Positions 1 to 8,900 of a DNA stretch of 64,000 nucleotides are shown here, piece by piece. Every line of letters begins with the position of its first letter. Position 1 is the first letter of the stretch. A program made the translations under genes and the position numbers. The stretch spans positions 1-64,000 of the forward strand of contig CAZLEF010000019.1 of NCBI GenBank assembly GCA_964558465.1. The letters run 5' to 3'. Below the pieces are notes generated by a model that saw only the letters and a list, made by a program, of their open reading frames with translations, was not told where the DNA came from and did not search any database. This DNA comes from JACJYC01 sp964558465 (GTDB lineage Bacteria > Bacteroidota > Bacteroidia > Chitinophagales > Saprospiraceae).

Positions 1-67
1 ATCAATCGAATCAATCGTTTCAATCGAATCAATCGAATCAATCGTTTCAATCGTTTCAATCGAACCA
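1..67. repeat. 9-bp tandem word repeat (caatcg type)
   Basis: Seven consecutive 9-bp units of the form (a/t)tcaatcg(a/t) fill positions 1-63. The last partial unit (accaatg) supplies the ATG of the following gene at 68. The left end lies outside the window. The same word recurs at 49479-49641 and briefly near 60950. Confidence 0.9.
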
Positions 68-880
68 ATGCAAAAAATTAGTGTCCTTCTGCTGCTTTTC
101 TTCTCCTTTCAGGCTGCCCAAAGCCAGGACTTTTCCCTGTACCAGGAAAAGGAATTCACCGGGAAAAACGGAACAACGCTGCCATACCGGATCCTTTATC
201 CGGAAAACTACGACCCTTCCCGGAAATACCCGCTGGTCCTTTTGTTGCACGGCGGCGGCGAGCGGGGTAATGACAACGGGAAACAACTCACGCACGGAGC
301 CAAATTGTTCCTTCAGCCGGAAAACAGGTCCCGGTATCCATGTATCGTCGTGGCGCCCCAATGCCCGGAAAACAGTTATTGGGCGTCTGTGAAATTCGAA
401 CGGACCAAATACCCGCTCGAACTGGATTTTAATTACAAGTACCCCGTTACGCCTCCTTTGGAATCGGCCGTCGAACTGGTCCGGCAAATCATCAAAGAAA
501 AAAAGGCCGATAAAAAAAGGATCTATATTGCAGGGCTTTCCATGGGAGGAATGGGAACGCTGGAGGCAGTTTACCGGAACCCCAGGTTATTTTCGGCAGC
601 GGCGGCTATTTGCGGCGGCGGCGATGTAAAAACCTATTCCAAAAAAGCGGCTAAAACCCGGTTCTGGCTCTTTCACGGCGATGTGGACGGCGTTATTCCC
701 GTCAAACACTCCAGAGAAATGCTGGCCCGGCTGCAGGAACTGAAAGCCGATGTGAAATATTCGGAATATCCGGGAGTCAACCACAATAGTTGGGAGAATG
801 CTTTTGCGGAACCCGGTTTTTTGGATTGGATGTTTTCTTTAACCACTAAGACCACTAAGATTACCGGGGATAAAAAGTAG
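68..880 (+). CDS. secreted alpha/beta hydrolase (esterase/peptidase-like)
   Basis: A 270-residue protein with a cleavable N-terminal signal peptide (hydrophobic residues 5-17, AQSQ cleavage region). The rest is an alpha/beta hydrolase of the dienelactone-hydrolase / polyhydroxybutyrate-depolymerase-like type. The oxyanion region HGGGERG is at 61-67 and the nucleophile elbow GLSMGG places the serine at 158. The acid is probably Asp205 or Asp207 in FHGDVDG, and the base is His239 in PGVNHNSW. The likely role is hydrolysis of an ester or peptide in the periplasm or outside the cell; the substrate cannot be read from the sequence. The last residues (TTKTTK...) are encoded by the 'accactaag' repeat that follows, so the tail may be an accretion and not part of the fold. 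The start at 68 is the only ATG in front of the signal peptide and touches the upstream 9-bp repeat. Confidence 0.85.
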   Translation: MQKISVLLLLFFSFQAAQSQDFSLYQEKEFTGKNGTTLPYRILYPENYDPSRKYPLVLLLHGGGERGNDNGKQLTHGAKLFLQPENRSRYPCIVVAPQCPENSYWASVKFERTKYPLELDFNYKYPVTPPLESAVELVRQIIKEKKADKKRIYIAGLSMGGMGTLEAVYRNPRLFSAAAAICGGGDVKTYSKKAAKTRFWLFHGDVDGVIPVKHSREMLARLQELKADVKYSEYPGVNHNSWENAFAEPGFLDWMFSLTTKTTKITGDKK

Positions 881-989
881 TCAACCGACTGTTCTCAAGC
901 GGCATTTGGCCATTGCCGCCGACTGAGAACGGTCGATTAAACTACTTAGTGTACTTAGTGTCCTAAGTGTCCTAAGTGTCCTAAGTGGT
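842..989. repeat. nested hairpin with 'cactaag/cttagtg' word repeats
   Basis: The outer 5' arm accactaagaccactaag (842-859) faces five cttagtg/cctaagtg words at 944-989. Further in, aagtagt (875-881) pairs with actactt (941-947), cgactgttctca (886-897) pairs 11/12 with tgagaacggtcg (924-935), and gcggca (899-904) pairs with tgccgc (914-919). The hydrolase stop codon lies inside the 5' half. It could act as a terminator for that gene, but there is no T-tract on the plus strand. The same word recurs at 57979-58055 and about 60212-60232. Confidence 0.8.
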
Positions 990-1034
990 GAAAAAATCAT
1001 GAACCTGCAGGGGCTTCACCCTCAATTCAATTCA

Positions 1035-2567
1035 ATGAAAACCTACCAACCCACCGGATTCCTTTTTGCTCTGGCGCTTGCAATGGCCTTTGCGCACTGT
1101 CAAAATGAAACAAGTGATGAAGCTGTCGCCCGCCGGTACTGCGGGAGTTGCCACCTGTTTCCCGAACCTTCGTTGCTGCCCAAACAAAACTGGATCACGG
1201 GTGTATTACCCGCTATGCAGCCGTTATTAGGCATGATCACGGATGAAAACAACCCGTATGCCACGGTTACCGTGGATGAACTGATGTACCTTGAGGCGGC
1301 CCGTTATTACCCTGCCGAACCGGTGCTGAGCGCCGAAGAATGGGAGCGGATCCGGCAGTATTACCTGACCAACGCCCCGGATTCGCTGCCAAAGCCGCAG
1401 GGCCGCCAACCGGTAAAAGACCTCGAGACCCGTTTTGAGTTGCATCCGGTTGCCGGATTGTCAAAATACCCAGCCACAACGCTGATCAAATCTTTTCCAG
1501 CCGAAAAGAAATATTTGACGGGCTTCCAGGACGGGACGGTACTGGTTTTAAATGAACAGTTCGTGCGGGAAGATTCCCTGAAATTCGCCACTGCAGTTTC
1601 CGACGTGGTGGCCGGCGCCGGCGGCTGGATATTTGCGGAAATGGGGGACCTCAATCCCAGCGATCTGCACCAGGGCGCCATCTGGCTATTGCCAGGCCCA
1701 GATACCGGTATAAGCGGCAAAAAATTGTTGCTGGACAAAATCAACCGGCCGGCAGAATTGTTATTGGCGGATCTGACCGGCGACGGCGCTGCAGAATTGG
1801 CGATCTCCGAGTTCGGCCACCAGCTTGGGAGTTTCTCCTGGCTCCGTTTTGAAGGGCCGGAAAATCCTGGTCAACGCCAAATGCTGATGAACACGCCCGG
1901 TGCGCGGACCGCAAAAGTGGCCGACCTCGACAAAGACGGCGCCCCGGATCTCATCGTGCTTTTTGCCCAGGGCAATGAATGCATCCGGTTGTTTAAAAAT
2001 GAAAAAAATGGAAATTTCTCCCAGAAAATCCTGTTGCAGTTCCCCTCAGTCAACGGTTCCAGCTATTTTGAACTCGCCGATATGAACGATGACGGTTTTG
2101 AGGATATCATTTATGCCAACGGCGACAACGCCGACTATTCCGTCGTCTTCAAACCCTACCATGGCATTCGTGTTTTTCTGAATGACGGCCGGCTCAACTT
2201 TACTGAAAAATGGTTTTACCCCATGAATGGCGCCTCCAAAACCGTCACCCGCGATTTTGACCGGGACGGCGACCCCGATATCGCCGCCATTTCCTTTTTT
2301 CCTGATCTGAAAAATGCGCCGGAGGAAAGCTTTTCCTACTTTGAAAACAACGGCAATCTGAACTTTGAAATATACGGTTCGCCCAAAACCTCAATGGGGC
2401 GCTGGCTGGTCATGGAGGTTTGCGATTTCGATCACGACGGCTTCGAAGACCTCATCCTGGGTTCCTGCGTGACCGCGCTTCGACTGGATGGCTCCGAGCC
2501 GTATGCGCGCCAGTGGATCGATGGCAACGTCAGTATGCTGAAGCTGAAGAACAAGGCCGCCCGTTAA
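1035..2567 (+). CDS. lipoprotein with c-type haem motif and VCBS/FG-GAP repeats
   Basis: A 510-residue protein from the ATG at 1035, chosen because it starts a lipoprotein signal peptide with lipobox AFAHC (Cys22). The in-frame ATG at 999 adds 12 unlikely residues. A CGSCH motif at 36-40 is a CXXCH c-type haem site, followed by a Met-containing stretch (AMQPLLGM) that could supply the distal ligand. From about residue 230 to the end there are FG-GAP/VCBS-type Ca-binding loops of the form DxDxDGxxD (DLTGDGAAEL, DLDKDGAPDL, DMNDDGFEDI, DFDRDGDPDI, DFDHDGFEDL), which fold as an integrin-like beta-propeller. It is probably anchored in the outer membrane facing outward or in the periplasm. An electron-transfer or sensing role is inference. 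It ends convergently 3 bp from the next gene. Confidence 0.8.
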   Translation: MKTYQPTGFLFALALAMAFAHCQNETSDEAVARRYCGSCHLFPEPSLLPKQNWITGVLPAMQPLLGMITDENNPYATVTVDELMYLEAARYYPAEPVLSAEEWERIRQYYLTNAPDSLPKPQGRQPVKDLETRFELHPVAGLSKYPATTLIKSFPAEKKYLTGFQDGTVLVLNEQFVREDSLKFATAVSDVVAGAGGWIFAEMGDLNPSDLHQGAIWLLPGPDTGISGKKLLLDKINRPAELLLADLTGDGAAELAISEFGHQLGSFSWLRFEGPENPGQRQMLMNTPGARTAKVADLDKDGAPDLIVLFAQGNECIRLFKNEKNGNFSQKILLQFPSVNGSSYFELADMNDDGFEDIIYANGDNADYSVVFKPYHGIRVFLNDGRLNFTEKWFYPMNGASKTVTRDFDRDGDPDIAAISFFPDLKNAPEESFSYFENNGNLNFEIYGSPKTSMGRWLVMEVCDFDHDGFEDLILGSCVTALRLDGSEPYARQWIDGNVSMLKLKNKAAR

Positions 2568-2570
2568 AAA

Positions 2571-2915
2571 TTATTCACTTTCGGGGTCTGCCTTCCTGAA
2601 ATTTTTGAACATCCTTGTCAATTGAATGCGGCGGTCCAGTTTCAGCAGTTCGTAAGCTGCCATGAAATCGCTGAGTTGACCGCGCAGCTTTTCATCCTGC
2701 GACAGTTGTTTTTCGAAAGCCAGTTTTTCACCCAGGGGCAGGAGGTCTTTTGCATACCTTTCAAACAGCATTTCCAATTCCAGTTTTTCGACATACGCCT
2801 TCAGGGCCGGATCAGCAAGCATGAGCGATTCCAGTTTGATTTGATCCTCCGGCAGGATGGCGCCGTCGAGCAGGCGGCCGATGATGATATCCAGTTCTCC
2901 TCCGGTCATGTACAC
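2571..2915 (-). CDS. small helical protein, putative anti-sigma partner
   Basis: A 114-residue, strongly charged helical protein without a membrane segment or signal peptide. The N-terminus (ELDIIIGRLLDGAILPEDQ...LMLADPALKAYVEKLE) has the layout of the cytoplasmic part of Bacteroidota anti-sigma proteins: a short 'hhxxLxGxLxxxE' stretch followed by a 'DP' segment. It lies 3 bp downstream of an ECF-like sigma factor on the same strand, so the two are almost certainly co-transcribed. Function as a soluble regulator of that sigma factor is inferred from position and this weak pattern only. Confidence 0.6.
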   Translation of the reverse strand: MYMTGGELDIIIGRLLDGAILPEDQIKLESLMLADPALKAYVEKLELEMLFERYAKDLLPLGEKLAFEKQLSQDEKLRGQLSDFMAAYELLKLDRRIQLTRMFKNFRKADPESE

Positions 2916-2918
2916 TGA

Positions 2919-3491
2919 TTATTCGGTTTTAACGAGCGCGATCAGTTTTTTCAGGCAATCGTGTTTCGTTTTTCTGGCAACCCCTGCATCACTGTAAGCC
3001 AGCAGTGAGGCGATTTCCTCATAATTGTATCCCATCATCCACAGTTGCAGGATGCAGGGGCATTTTTTATTGGCCAACTGCTCCATTTTTCGTTCTACGA
3101 GCCCCACCAGGTCTTTTTTCACCAGGATGGTTTCCGGGGTATCAGCCGTGGCGACTTCGTGGTCTCTGCCCGAGGCGAGGTATTTTTCGGCCACTGCTTT
3201 TTTGCGTTTGAGGGACCTGGCGAGGTTGTCCGCAATGCCGCTGAGGTAACCGAAAAGATTGTCCTGGTTGAAGATTTCTTTGCCGTCCAATACATTTTCT
3301 ACCAGAATGGCAAAGGTGTTGTCGGAAAGGTCCCTGGCCAATTGAGCGTGAAATCCGAATTTTTTGCGGAAAAAAGAGCCTAATCTCAATTCATACTTGT
3401 CGAACAATGCCCGGGCAGCAAAATTGAAATTGGGTTGATCTGCAGGATTGCGCAGCAGATGGATTAAATCTGGGTCATTCAGCCTTCTCAT
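2919..3491 (-). CDS. ECF-type RNA polymerase sigma factor
   Basis: 190 residues. The N-terminal half has the helical layout of sigma region 2 (ARDLSDNTFAILVENV...LFGYLSGIADNLARSLKRKK, where FGYLSGIADN corresponds to the region 2.3/2.4 'fxxWLxxIaxN' pattern). The C-terminal half is region 4 with a helix-turn-helix (CPCILQLWMMGYNYEEIASLLAYSDAGVARKTKHDCLKKL, described by positions about 143-185). It is the first gene of a two-gene operon with the 114-residue partner. It is divergent from the small double-glycine peptide gene at 3640, with 148 bp between them. No TAnnTTTG promoter is visible for either, so this sigma factor may drive its own promoter. Confidence 0.75.
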   Translation of the reverse strand: MRRLNDPDLIHLLRNPADQPNFNFAARALFDKYELRLGSFFRKKFGFHAQLARDLSDNTFAILVENVLDGKEIFNQDNLFGYLSGIADNLARSLKRKKAVAEKYLASGRDHEVATADTPETILVKKDLVGLVERKMEQLANKKCPCILQLWMMGYNYEEIASLLAYSDAGVARKTKHDCLKKLIALVKTE

Positions 3492-3639
3492 GACTTAGTG
3501 ATGTGTGGGTTTAGCAAACAGTTTATCTCAGAACGATTGCAATTTAAAAAAAATTCCGCAATTTTTAAAATTTTCAATAAACGTTTTTCCGGGTTTGGCT
3601 ACTACCCCAATGATTGCTAAACCTTAAAAAAGCTAAACC

Positions 3640-3786
3640 ATGGAAAAAGTAGCTAAAATCCCGTTTGCCCTGTTTGCAAAACAGGCCCTTGAAGACCGTC
3701 AATTGTTCCAGATCAAAGGAGGGAATGGCGAGGCGCCGCCTCCTGATCCGGGGATCGTGGTTACTGCGGACACGATTGATATTTAG
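3640..3786 (+). CDS. 48-residue double-glycine peptide, candidate RiPP/secreted peptide precursor
   Basis: The ATG at 3640 opens a 48-codon frame ending with TAG at 3784-3786. The first 28 residues are leader-like (MEKVAKIPFALF...), with the pattern LEDRQLFQIKGG that fits Bacteroidota 'LxxxxLxxIxGG' bacteriocin-type leaders cut by C39 peptidases. The core after GG is about 20 residues, NGEAPPPDPGIVVTADTIDI, with a proline run and acidic and Thr residues but no Cys. No modification enzyme, C39 transporter or radical-SAM gene lies in the window, so it would be an orphan precursor. The only neighbour that could control it is the divergent sigma factor. The stop codon is the first part of a gtaagtt repeat. 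Recognition rests on the pattern alone. Confidence 0.6.
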   Translation: MEKVAKIPFALFAKQALEDRQLFQIKGGNGEAPPPDPGIVVTADTIDI

Positions 3787-3822
3787 TTGTAAGTTGTAAG
3801 TTGTAAGTCGTAAGTCGTAAGT
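3786..3822. repeat. gttgtaagtcgtaag word repeat
   Basis: Tandem 7-bp words gttgtaa/gtcgtaa begin at the stop codon of the small peptide gene. A weak opposite arm (ttacggcttacgg) lies at 3874-3886. The same word forms a full hairpin at 11452-11522. Confidence 0.8.
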
Positions 3823-3896
3823 AGGTTAGGTTCTGGAATGTGAATTTTGATTGCCCTGTCCAAGCCTTGCCATTTACGGCTTACGGCAATTTTAAG

Positions 3897-5369
3897 TCAG
3901 GGTAATTGCTCGATTTTTCGCCTGACCCAGTCAACTACCGTTGGCGGGTTAAGGGCAAGTTCGTTCAATAATTTCCTTTTGACGGATTTTTTATTGCGGC
4001 TTCTGTCATTGCGATATTCTGTCATTTTCCGGATAAACCATGCGAGGCGCAAATAACCTGCCTTGCGTTTTTCTTCCAGGTGGATCAAATTGCGGGCAAT
4101 ATACTTTTCAAAAGCAGAAATAGCTTTGAAAGCCTTTTCGGGATCCGATTTACCTGAAAGGAAGCGTTCGTATTCAAGGCGCACCTCCAGGGATCTGATC
4201 CGTATGGTATAATGAAATTCTTTGGTGGATAATTTCTTCAATTCCCGGCCGGCCAGGGCAAATTGGCCGGTTTGAAAATAATAGTAGCTGTAAGCCAGGG
4301 CCTTTGCCATTTCCTGCCGGTCTGCCGGCAATCGGTGGATGAAAGTATCCATAAAGGTTTTGGAATGCTCCATCTGGCTGGATATGGCCAGGCCGGTGAG
4401 GGCGATGTTCAGGTAATCGGTATCCTGCAGCATTTCTTTTTCACCCAATACCACGCCGGATGTGAGCCCCCATACATCGATCTCAAATTTTTCGGCGAGG
4501 TATTCTGTTGACCCCAGCGCATACTGGCGGATGCAGTAATTGGTCAGATAAGTGGAAAGTTCGCGGCTTTCTTCCCTGCCCAATTGATCGCCGCATTTTT
4601 TTAACAGGCGGAAAGCCTCCCGCAGCCGCAACCGGTCTTCCGGCAACCTTGCCAGTTCAATCATCGTGCAGTACAGCAAAATCTCCGGGTGATCTTCATT
4701 TGCGTAGGTTTTGGTCGCCTCCAGAATAGCCCGGATATCTTTCTCCCTGACCTGCTCGCTGATCATGGAAGAGCGGTAAACCGCGTTACAGATGAGGGTC
4801 AGTTTGGCAAACAAATAGGCCAGGTCCAGTTCCTGCATCATTTTTTGAAGGATGACGGAAGCAGTTTCCTTTTTCTCGTCGGTATGCCGGAAGTTGAACC
4901 CGTTCCGGTGGTACCAGAATTTAGCCAGGTGTTTTTTGAATCCGTCCTTTTCTTCATGGATCAGGCGGTTGTACTTATTCATTGTTTTGAGGAATAGTTG
5001 GGGATCATTTCCGGTCGCAAAAAAATCGGTGAGGTAATAATATTGCTGCAGCGGATCTTTTTGAAAACCTGAAACAGCAATGAACTCCTGGACCGCCAAC
5101 CCGAAATCAGAAAACGTATTGAATAATTTTTTCTTTTGTTGCCCGGGATCCAGCCCGGATGTTTTGCGTTCTTCCGGATAAAGCAAAAAAAACAGGCGTT
5201 TTTCAGATAAAAATTTTCTACTTTTTTCGGGAAGACTTTCAAAATACTCAAAAAGCCGGAGCAAGGCGGTCTGTTGGGTGAAAAAAGGAGATTTCAGAAA
5301 TTTTTTAAATCTTCTTTTTTGTTGATTATCAATAGATTGAAATAAATTAAATGTTTTTTGAAAAGGCAT
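3897..5369 (-). CDS. large helical protein of unknown function (paralogue of 56517-57977)
   Basis: 490 residues, mostly alpha-helical and rich in aromatic and charged residues, with no signal peptide or membrane segment. I do not recognise a catalytic family. The N-terminus (LFQSIDNQQKRRFKKFLKSPFF) aligns with the N-terminus of the protein at 56517-57977 (LLQSLSPNQWRGLEKFLISPYF), and both have similar length and a helical-repeat-like middle (TPR-like helix pairs). The two therefore form one family with two members in this window. The middle contains regularly spaced 'AxxYxxxxxxxxA' helices (ALAYSYYYFQTGQFALAGRELKKL is one, near 380-400). A scaffold or protein-interaction role is only a guess. 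A canonical Bacteroidota promoter lies 25 bp upstream. Confidence 0.7.
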   Translation of the reverse strand: MPFQKTFNLFQSIDNQQKRRFKKFLKSPFFTQQTALLRLFEYFESLPEKSRKFLSEKRLFFLLYPEERKTSGLDPGQQKKKLFNTFSDFGLAVQEFIAVSGFQKDPLQQYYYLTDFFATGNDPQLFLKTMNKYNRLIHEEKDGFKKHLAKFWYHRNGFNFRHTDEKKETASVILQKMMQELDLAYLFAKLTLICNAVYRSSMISEQVREKDIRAILEATKTYANEDHPEILLYCTMIELARLPEDRLRLREAFRLLKKCGDQLGREESRELSTYLTNYCIRQYALGSTEYLAEKFEIDVWGLTSGVVLGEKEMLQDTDYLNIALTGLAISSQMEHSKTFMDTFIHRLPADRQEMAKALAYSYYYFQTGQFALAGRELKKLSTKEFHYTIRIRSLEVRLEYERFLSGKSDPEKAFKAISAFEKYIARNLIHLEEKRKAGYLRLAWFIRKMTEYRNDRSRNKKSVKRKLLNELALNPPTVVDWVRRKIEQLP

Positions 5370-5393
5370 TTTTGTAACGATTGGACACCTGCC

Positions 5394-5424
5394 AAAGATA
5401 CGGTTAAATTCAGATAATACAAAT
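5394..5424 (-). promoter_or_regulatory. canonical Bacteroidota sigma-A promoter
   Basis: On the minus strand TTTG (complement of 5421-5424) is followed after exactly 19 bp by TATCTTTG (complement of 5394-5401), a full match to TTTG-N19-TAnnTTTG. The -7 box lies 24 bp in front of the start codon at 5369, giving a short leader. Confidence 0.8.
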
Positions 5425-5618
5425 TGAAAATCGGGAAATTAACTAAATCATGTACCTTGCTCCGTCCTTCCCGATTATAGTCCTTTGCTGTAACAGAAAA
5501 TAATTACACTTCAATTCAGAAGAGAAACATGGTTGGGTTTTCGGCTGAAAGCCGCAGTAAAATGATTTTTCTAAACCCGGATCCGGCTATTGATCAACGG
5601 TTTCTCAGATAAAACTAA

Positions 5619-5656
5619 CCCCCCCCTTTTTTTTGAATGAAGGATTCAAGGGGGTA
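5619..5656. repeat. C8T8 homopolymer pair within an imperfect hairpin
   Basis: Eight C (5619-5626) followed by eight T (5627-5634), then gaatgaaggattcaaggggg. The ttgaat and attcaa arms and the C and G runs can pair, with extra Ts bulged. It lies in the 303-bp gap 5370-5672, about 40 bp before the small HTH gene. Apart from this element and the minus-strand promoter at 5394-5424, I see nothing else in the gap. Confidence 0.6.
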
Positions 5657-5672
5657 GGGGCCGGTTCCACAA

Positions 5673-5906
5673 ATGTGGTTCAATATGAAATCCTTGCGCA
5701 CTTTTCCCAAAAGTAAAGATTTTACCCCAAATCAGATCAACATCCTCCGCCTCTGGGCCCAGAAACCGGGCATCGCCCAGGTAGCAAGCGAACTCGGCCT
5801 GAGCCTGAATACCGTCCAGACCCAGTTGAGCCGGATGCGCAAAAAACTGGGCGTCAACCGGACGTTTGAGGTGTATATGCATGCGCTGGAAAACGGATAC
5901 TTGTGA
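5673..5906 (+). CDS. small stand-alone LuxR/GerE-type HTH protein
   Basis: 77 residues, or 73 if translation starts at the second ATG (5685). Almost the whole protein is a LuxR-type helix-turn-helix: FTPNQINILRLWAQKPGIAQVA for the first helices, then ELGLSLNTVQTQLSRMRKKLGV as the recognition helix, and a final helix ending MHALENGYL. There is no receiver or sensor domain, so it is a DNA-binding domain alone; free-standing GerE-like proteins of this size exist. The stop codon TGA (5904-5906) lies at the start of the 'gaattgagg' repeat. It is convergent with pyc. C8/T8 tracts upstream could make expression variable, which is speculation. Confidence 0.75.
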   Translation: MWFNMKSLRTFPKSKDFTPNQINILRLWAQKPGIAQVASELGLSLNTVQTQLSRMRKKLGVNRTFEVYMHALENGYL

Positions 5907-5993
5907 ATTGAGGAATTGAGGAATCGAGGAATTGAGGAATCGAGGAACTGAAATCAGTTCCTCAATTCTTCAGTTCCTCAGTTCCTCAGTTCC
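5905..5993. repeat. long hairpin of 'ggaattga / tcagttcc' words between convergent genes
   Basis: The 5' arm holds words gaattgag, gaatcgag and gaactga (5905-5950). The 3' arm holds cagttcctcaattcttcagttcctcagttcc (5954-5984, continuing to 5993). The stop codon of the HTH gene (plus strand) and that of pyc (minus strand) are both inside the arms. It is a likely bidirectional transcription barrier, although no T-tract is present. Confidence 0.85.
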
Positions 5994-8900
5994 AACACCA
6001 GATCGTCCTGCTCCACCAACGTTTTTTCCTTCAGATGGATTTTCGATACCTTGCCCGCATACGGGGCGGTGACGGTGCTTTCCATCTTCATGGCCTCGAT
6101 GATGAACAAGGGGGTATTGACCGTTACTTCATCGCCTTCCCGTACCAAAATCCTGGACAAATTCCCCTGCAGCGGAGCGCCGATATCGTGTTTGCCGGAG
6201 ACTTTCCGGTTGGGGGTCACCTGGGTTTTGATCTTCATGTCCCGGACGGAAATGATCCGCGTCTGGCCATTCAGCAGGAAGATGACCATGCGGTTGCCAC
6301 GGTCATCCGGTTCGGAAACGTTGAGGAAACGCACCGTGATATCTTTTCCGGGCGACAAGCTGACCATGATCTCTTCGTTCGGTTTGAGACCAAAGAAAAA
6401 GGCGGGCGTCGGCAGTTTGCTCACGTCGCCGTAGTGTTCCAGGTGCTCGCGAAATTCCCGGTATACTTTTGGGTAGAGTTTCCAGGACAGGAGGTCGCGG
6501 GCGCCCGGCGCCATGCCGAATTTTTCTTCAAACAACGTGGTTTCCAGGTTAAAATCGATGGGTTCCAGGTGGGCGTTGGGTTTGTCGGTATAAGGTTTTT
6601 CTCCCTTCAGGATGATCTCCTGAATCTGTTTGGGAAATCCGCCGTCAATCTGGCCCAGGTCGCCGCGCATCATGGCTTTGACGGAATCGGGAAAAGAAAG
6701 GGTATGCCCGCGTTCGAGTACATCCTGTTTGGTGAGGCCGTTGGAGGTCATGAACATGGCCATATCGCCTACCACTTTGGAAGAAGGGGTTACCTTGATG
6801 ATATCGCCGAATAACTCGTTGGCGACCTTATAGTTTTCCTTGATCTTTTCAAACTGGTCTTCCAAACCCAGCGCCCGGGCCTGCGGCCGCAGGTTGGAGT
6901 ATTGCCCGCCGGGGATTTCGTGGTCGTAGATATCGGCCGTACCGGATTTGAGTTCGGTTTCAAACGGATAGTAGTATTGCCGGACGTTTTCCCAATAATT
7001 GGAAAAAGCGTTCAGTGATTTCAGGTCCACCGGGTTTTCGCGCGGGTGTCCGTGCATCATGGCGACCACCGAATTGAAATTGGGTTGGGAGGTCAGGCCA
7101 GACAGTGCGCCGAGGGCCACGTCCACCACATCGACGCCGGCTTCGACGGCCTTGAGGTAAGTGGCCGACTGGATGGAGGAGGTGTCGTGTGTATGCAGGT
7201 GAATGGGCAGGCTGACGGCGTCTTTCAGCCGGCTGATGAGCAATTCGGCAGCCAGCGGTTTGAGCAACCCCGCCATATCCTTGATGGCGATGATATGAGC
7301 GCCTTCCCCTTCGAGGCGTTTAGCCATTTCGAGGTAATAATGCAAGTCGAATTTGGTGCGCGAGGGGTCGAGGATGTCGCCGGTATAACAAAGGCAGGCT
7401 TCGGCGATGGCGGAAGTCCTTTCGCGGACGGTCCGGATGCTCACCTGCATGGCCTCTACCCAGTTGAGGGAATCAAAGATGCGGAAAAGGTCGATGCCGG
7501 TTGCAGCAGCTTCCTCAATAAACCGGATGATGAGGTTGTCGGGGTAAGCGGTATATCCAACCGCGTTGGACCCCCGGAGCAGCATCTGGAACAGGATATT
7601 GGGAATCGCTTCCCGGAGTTTCCGAAGCCGGTCCCAGGGGTCTTCTTTGAGGAAACGGTAAGCAACGTCGAAGGTGGCGCCGCCCCAGATCTCCATGGAA
7701 AAAACGTCGCCGGCGTGATTCCTGGCAAAACTTTCTGCCGCCTGGAGCATGTCGTGGGTGCGTATTCGCGTAGCCAGCAGGGATTGGTGTGCGTCGCGCA
7801 GGGTGGTATCTGTGTAAAGGATCTGTTTTTCTGATTTCAGCCAATGGCAAAATGCTTCCACGCCGAGTTCCCTGAGTTTGTCGCGGGTTCCCTTCGGCAT
7901 TTCGCCCTTTGGGTCAGGTACGGGCGGTACATGCGGTTCGAGAAATACCCGGTCTTTATCCTTGTATTTTACGTCCGGGTTGCCATTGACGATCACTTCA
8001 GCCAGGTAGCGGAGGGTTTTGGTGGAGCGATCCTGCCAATCGGGCAAGGCCAGCAATCCGGGGTTGTTTTTGATAAAATTGACGGTAGCCCTGCCGCTTT
8101 GAAAGGTTTCGTCCTCGAGCAGATTGAGGAGGAAGCCGATATTGGTTTTGACACCGCGCACCCGGAATTCGCGGAGGGCGCGATGCAGGCGCTGGGAGGC
8201 GCCTTTGAGGGTGCGCCCCCAGGCGGTGACCTTCACCAGCAGGCTGTCGAAATAGGGTGAGATCCTGGCGCCTGCGTAAGCGCTGCCCGCATCGAGGCGG
8301 ATACCCATGCCGGCGGCGCTGCGGTATGCCACAAGGGTGCCGAAATCCGGTTTGAAATCATTGGAAGGGTCCTCGGTCGTCAGCCGGCATTGGATGGCAT
8401 AACCTTCGGCTTTGATATCCGTCTGGTTATGGATCGAAATGGTCGGGTGGGAGAGGGGATAACCCATGGCCACCAGGATCTGGGTGCGCACCAGATCGAT
8501 GCCTGTGATCTCTTCGGTGACCGTATGTTCGACCTGAATGCGGGGGTTCACTTCAATGAAATAGATTTTTTCTTCCTGATCCACCAGGAACTCTACCGTA
8601 CCCGCGCAGTTGTAATTGACAGCAGAACAAAGTTTGAGGGCATATTTGTACAGTTTTTCCTTGGTTTCCTTGCTGATGGAAATGCAGGGGGCGATTTCGA
8701 CCACCTTCTGGAAACGGCGCTGAACGGAGCAATCCCTTTCGTAGAGGTGTACGATATTGCCGTAGTTGTCGCCCAATATCTGGACTTCGATATGTTTGGG
8801 GTTATCAATGAATTTTTCGAGAAAAACCGTATCGTCGCCGAATGCGGTTTTGGCTTCTCCGCGGGCTTCGCGGTATTCATGTACCAATTCTTCGTCGTTT

